A DNA stretch of 59,372 nt from an uncultured Prochlorococcus sp. (GTDB taxonomy: Bacteria; Cyanobacteriota; Cyanobacteriia; PCC-6307; Cyanobiaceae), in contig CACGVZ010000007.1 in NCBI GenBank assembly GCA_902576415.1, forward strand, positions 1-59,372, given 5' to 3'. The first letter of the stretch is position 1. The number at the start of each line of letters is the position of its first letter. The notes under the pieces are model-generated. The model had not been told where the DNA came from, ran no database searches, and worked only from the letters and a program-made list of their open reading frames with translations. The position numbers and the translations under genes were made by a program. Shown in pieces: positions 56,436-59,372 of the stretch.

Positions 56436-58502
56436 ATGGTAAATACCAATAATCAAGAAAGTAAAAAATATAACCTTATCGATGATGAAGATATTAATTA
56501 TAACTATTGGATTAATAGACTTCTAACCTGGTGGAGTGGATTTAGTCTGAGAACAAAGTTATTAGCTATAGCAACACTTGTTGTGAGTCTCCTAATGACA
56601 GGAATAACTTTTTTTGCACTAAATAGTATTCAAAGAGATGCAGGAATGAATGACACTAGATATGCCCGAGATCTTGGACTACTGCTATCTGGAAACGTCA
56701 CAGAATTAGTTGCTAATAATCAAAAAAAAGAAATTTCAAATGTAGCTGAAAAGTTTTGGAGATCAAGTAGAAATTTACGTTATATATTTTTTACTGATGC
56801 TGAAGATATAGTTCAACTGGGAATACCAATAAGTGCCACTCCTACAAGTTCAGATAGTCAGTTTCAGCTCACTAGAAGATTAAAATTACCATCAGAATTA
56901 AAGAAAAGGCCTCAATTCCCATTAGTCAGGCAGCATGTTACCCCTCAAGGTCAAGTAACAGATGTATTTGTGCCAATGCTGTGGAAAGGGAAATATCTTG
57001 GAACTTTAGCTTTAGGAGTTACACCTAATAAAAAAGCCTTAGCTAGTGCTGCATTAACAAGGGAAGTTACCATTGCAGTTTTTATTTCGATTTGGGTTCT
57101 AGTAATACTAGGAGCTGTATTTAATGCACTTACGATTACTAGACCAGTAAGGGAATTAGTGAGAGGTGTTAGAGAAATTTCAAAAGGAAACTTTAAATCG
57201 AGAATTTCTTTACCCATGACTGGAGATCTCGGAGAACTTTTAAATGGATTTAACCGAATGGCCACTCAGTTAGAAAATTATGACGAGGCTAACATTGAAG
57301 AACTTAAAGCTGCTCAAATCAAGCAACAATCACTTATAGCTACCATGGCTGATGGTGCAATACTATTAGATTCTCAGGGAAAGATTGTACTTACTAACCC
57401 AACAGCAAAAAGATTATTTCGATGGGAAGGAAGATTTCTAGAAGGAAAATATTTTTTAAACGAAATTCCAGAAATTTTGTCTAATGACTTACATACCAAC
57501 ATTGAATCTATTCTTAACAGAGAAAAGGAGAAAGATGATTTAAGGTTTAGCTTAGGAGAACCGCCTAGAACATTGAGAATCGTTCTGCAATCGGTTTTAG
57601 ACACAAATAAAGTTGAGTTAAAAGGGATTGCCGTTACGATTCAAGATCTTACAAGAGAAGTAGAACTAAATGCGGCACAAAACAGATTTATTAGTAACGT
57701 TTCGCATGAATTAAGGACTCCACTTTTCAATATTAAAAGTTACGTAGAGACCTTACATGATTTAAAAGATCAGCTCTCTAATGAAGAACAACTCGAATTC
57801 CTCGGCATAGCAAATTCAGAAACTGATAGGCTGACAAGACTGGTTAATGATGTATTAGATTTATCAAGATTGGAGTCGGGAAAAATAATTCAACTAGAGG
57901 AAATGGATATAAAACCAGCAATTGAACAAACTCTAAGAAATTATAGACTAAATGCCACAGAAAAAAATGTTTCATTGGCACATGATATAGAAGAGAATAT
58001 CCCTTCAATTCTTGGAAATTTTGATTTACTTTTACAAGTTTTTGATAATTTGCTGGGAAATGGATTGAAATTCAGTCCAAAAAATAGCAATCTAATGATA
58101 AGAGCTTATACATGGCCAGATTCCTGCCCTGCCCTACCCCCAAGTAATAGAGATAATGGGGCTCCCCAATGCGAGTTAGTTTCCCCATTACCAAAAGTAA
58201 GAATTGAAATTGCAGATACAGGTTCAGGAATATCTCAAGCAGATCAAGAAAAGATATTTGACCGTTTTTATAGAGTGGAGAATGCCGTTCATACTGAACA
58301 AGGGACTGGTTTAGGTTTATCTATAGTGCGAGGGATAATTGAAAAACATGGTGGAGAAATTCGTATGGCTAGTGAATTAGGAGTTGGAACAACCTTTTGG
58401 TTTGATTTAGCCTTGGCACAATCTGACAAAGATGAATTATTTACACAAACAATTAATAATACAGATACTTTTTCAAGCTCTGAAATCAATAAAATAATTT
58501 AA
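56436..58502 (+). CDS. nblS: Sensor histidine kinase NblS (Hik33/DspA)
   Basis: This is the essential cyanobacterial light and stress sensor kinase that phosphorylates RpaB. Parts in order: an N-terminal span (LLAIATLVVSLLMTGITFFA), an extracytoplasmic region, a second span near residue 215, HAMP (TRPVRELVRGVREISKGNFK), PAS (SLIATMADGAILLDSQGK), HisKA with the phospho-accepting His near residue 424 (SNVSHELRTPLFNI) and the ATPase domain (NLLGNGLKFSP, ADTGSGIS, GTGLGLSIV). Length 688 aa. The last bases overlap the convergent kaiC by 4 bp. Confidence 0.95.
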   Translation: MVNTNNQESKKYNLIDDEDINYNYWINRLLTWWSGFSLRTKLLAIATLVVSLLMTGITFFALNSIQRDAGMNDTRYARDLGLLLSGNVTELVANNQKKEISNVAEKFWRSSRNLRYIFFTDAEDIVQLGIPISATPTSSDSQFQLTRRLKLPSELKKRPQFPLVRQHVTPQGQVTDVFVPMLWKGKYLGTLALGVTPNKKALASAALTREVTIAVFISIWVLVILGAVFNALTITRPVRELVRGVREISKGNFKSRISLPMTGDLGELLNGFNRMATQLENYDEANIEELKAAQIKQQSLIATMADGAILLDSQGKIVLTNPTAKRLFRWEGRFLEGKYFLNEIPEILSNDLHTNIESILNREKEKDDLRFSLGEPPRTLRIVLQSVLDTNKVELKGIAVTIQDLTREVELNAAQNRFISNVSHELRTPLFNIKSYVETLHDLKDQLSNEEQLEFLGIANSETDRLTRLVNDVLDLSRLESGKIIQLEEMDIKPAIEQTLRNYRLNATEKNVSLAHDIEENIPSILGNFDLLLQVFDNLLGNGLKFSPKNSNLMIRAYTWPDSCPALPPSNRDNGAPQCELVSPLPKVRIEIADTGSGISQADQEKIFDRFYRVENAVHTEQGTGLGLSIVRGIIEKHGGEIRMASELGVGTTFWFDLALAQSDKDELFTQTINNTDTFSSSEINKII

Positions 58503-59372
58503 TTATTTTCTAATCCTTTAAAAATATTTTGAACATTTTGATCTGGAACAACTCTATGAGGAGCGCCACTAAAAATCTGTTCAAAGTTAGAAAAAGAATC
58601 TTTTATTTCAGGGCCTTTATTAGTGATAATAAATTCTCTTATTCGTTTATCATGCCATGATCCTCGCATTTTAAAGACATTTAAAGCTCTAGCCATTTCT
58701 CCCTTTATTTCAACATATTGGAGCAATAAAATAGTATCCGTAATTGTTGAGATATGAGAATCAGTAATAGAGTGACTTCCCATAAATTCTTCTGCGGTAT
58801 TTGTAAAAAAGCCAGCTATCTCTTCTTGTTTTGTATAACCAGTAACTGCAATCACAAATTGTCTAAATGCATTCAAACTTACACCTCTAGCTAGTGCTGA
58901 GAGAGAATCTATCGCCATTCTCTTAGGTTTAAATTGATTGATTTGCGTTTTTATTATTTGCAAGTGATCTTCCAAACCAGTCGATTCAGGATATGCACAA
59001 ATAATTTTTAGTAAACCATCACTTTCCATTTTTTCAAAGTCTATCCCCCAACTAGTGGCATTCCTAAGCAATTGCGCCCTTGATTCTTCATATGCGAAAA
59101 GTATTGCTCGTTCACTGTTGTTATAAGCATCCTCTACAAATTTAGATACAAGCATTGTCTTACCTGTGCCAGTAGCTCCTGTGGCTAGGATAATAGAATC
59201 TTGGAAATATCCTCCTCCACACATTTCATCTAGATCTTTAACTCCAGAACTAATTCTAATATTCGAAGATCTTTGAGTAAGTCTCATTGCCCCCAGAGCA
59301 AATACACTAATACCATCATTACCCATAGTGAATGGGTATTCCCCTTTCATGTGTACAGTACCTCTTAACTTC
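58499..59372 (-). CDS. kaiC: Circadian clock ATPase KaiC (C-terminal part, cut by window edge)
   Basis: This is the CII half of KaiC; the frame is open through base 59372, so the CI half lies outside. The P-loop ATGATGTGKT, the catalytic glutamates FAYEESR and the autophosphorylation site SHISTITD (Ser-Thr pair, with the TDS threonine five before) are intact. The C-terminal tail is PHRVVPDQNVQNIFKGLENN. ATG 59350 is internal (HMKGEYPFT), not the start. Prochlorococcus is known to lack kaiA, so this KaiC would work in an hourglass-like timer; kaiB is expected outside the window. Confidence 0.95.
   Translation of the reverse strand, partial: KLRGTVHMKGEYPFTMGNDGISVFALGAMRLTQRSSNIRISSGVKDLDEMCGGGYFQDSIILATGATGTGKTMLVSKFVEDAYNNSERAILFAYEESRAQLLRNATSWGIDFEKMESDGLLKIICAYPESTGLEDHLQIIKTQINQFKPKRMAIDSLSALARGVSLNAFRQFVIAVTGYTKQEEIAGFFTNTAEEFMGSHSITDSHISTITDTILLLQYVEIKGEMARALNVFKMRGSWHDKRIREFIITNKGPEIKDSFSNFEQIFSGAPHRVVPDQNVQNIFKGLENN

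Noticed and set aside
58499..59350. A complete short RecA/KaiC-like gene starting at ATG 59350
   Set aside because: The frame continues to the window edge with the KaiC sequence LRGTVHMKG, so the ATG is internal.
1..59372. CRISPR arrays, prophage, insertion sequences, toxin-antitoxin or restriction systems
   Set aside because: No repeated spacer-like arrays, transposase, integrase or nuclease-methylase pairs were seen on either strand.

Overview
The window looks like a piece of core chromosome from a marine picocyanobacterium, most likely a high-light-adapted Prochlorococcus. The reasons are very low G+C by eye, very short intergenic gaps, many tail-to-tail gene overlaps, a nickel superoxide dismutase (sodN), a high-light-inducible hli gene, cyanobacteria-only families (Ftn2, DUF1825, DUF3086, DUF3119, ClpR, NblS) and kaiC. 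The clade assignment is inferred from gene content and has not been checked against a database.

Layout. 1-5.6 kb: ffh (cut by the left edge), the division protein ftn2, pdhA and a group 2 sigma factor. 5.7-15.5 kb: nnr, mnmA, lnt, an FKBP rotamase, a nickel-SOD group (sodN, its maturation peptidase and a His-rich nickel-type transporter), trpC, lpd and a TrmH/SpoU methyltransferase. 15.7-25.5 kb: murA, two tiny membrane ORFs, tRNA-Leu directly abutting argD, folC, an FAD oxidase, a cytosine-deaminase-like hydrolase, tRNA-His, miaB and ddl. 25.5-34.7 kb: a small conserved gene, ftsQ, ftsZ, the SRP RNA on the opposite strand, panB, hemW, a PIN/TRAM protein, clpR-clpP3, ilvC and cobD. 34.7-37.2 kb is the only patchy stretch: hli, four small unrecognised ORFs, the HU gene with a recognisable promoter and terminator, and about 630 bp without a gene. 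37.2-46.6 kb: glgX, tRNA-Gly, a sugar-type transporter, an MlaE permease, DUF3119, DUF3086, plsY, pyrF, tyrS, DUF1825 and a GIY-YIG-like protein. 46.6-59.4 kb: pepA, msrA, the outer-membrane block bamA-lpxC-fabZ-lpxA-lpxB, purC, purD, the kinase nblS and kaiC (cut by the right edge).

How the genes work together. Both parts of the signal recognition particle are present (ffh and the SRP RNA). Cell-wall and division functions (murA, ddl, ftsQ, ftsZ, ftn2) and envelope functions (lnt, lpxA/B/C, fabZ, bamA, plsY) dominate. pdhA and lpd supply two pyruvate dehydrogenase subunits. sodN, sodX and the NicO-type transporter form a plausible nickel-SOD module. nblS (light and nutrient signalling) and kaiC (timing) meet tail to tail.

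I saw no CRISPR array, prophage, insertion sequence, restriction system or other defence system, and no clearly new multi-gene system. The best leads are small: two conserved-looking genes with no standard start codon where domain homology requires one (sodX, trmH), a nearly leaderless argD behind a tRNA, an overlapping pair of roughly 36-residue membrane ORFs, and a divergent GIY-YIG-like protein.
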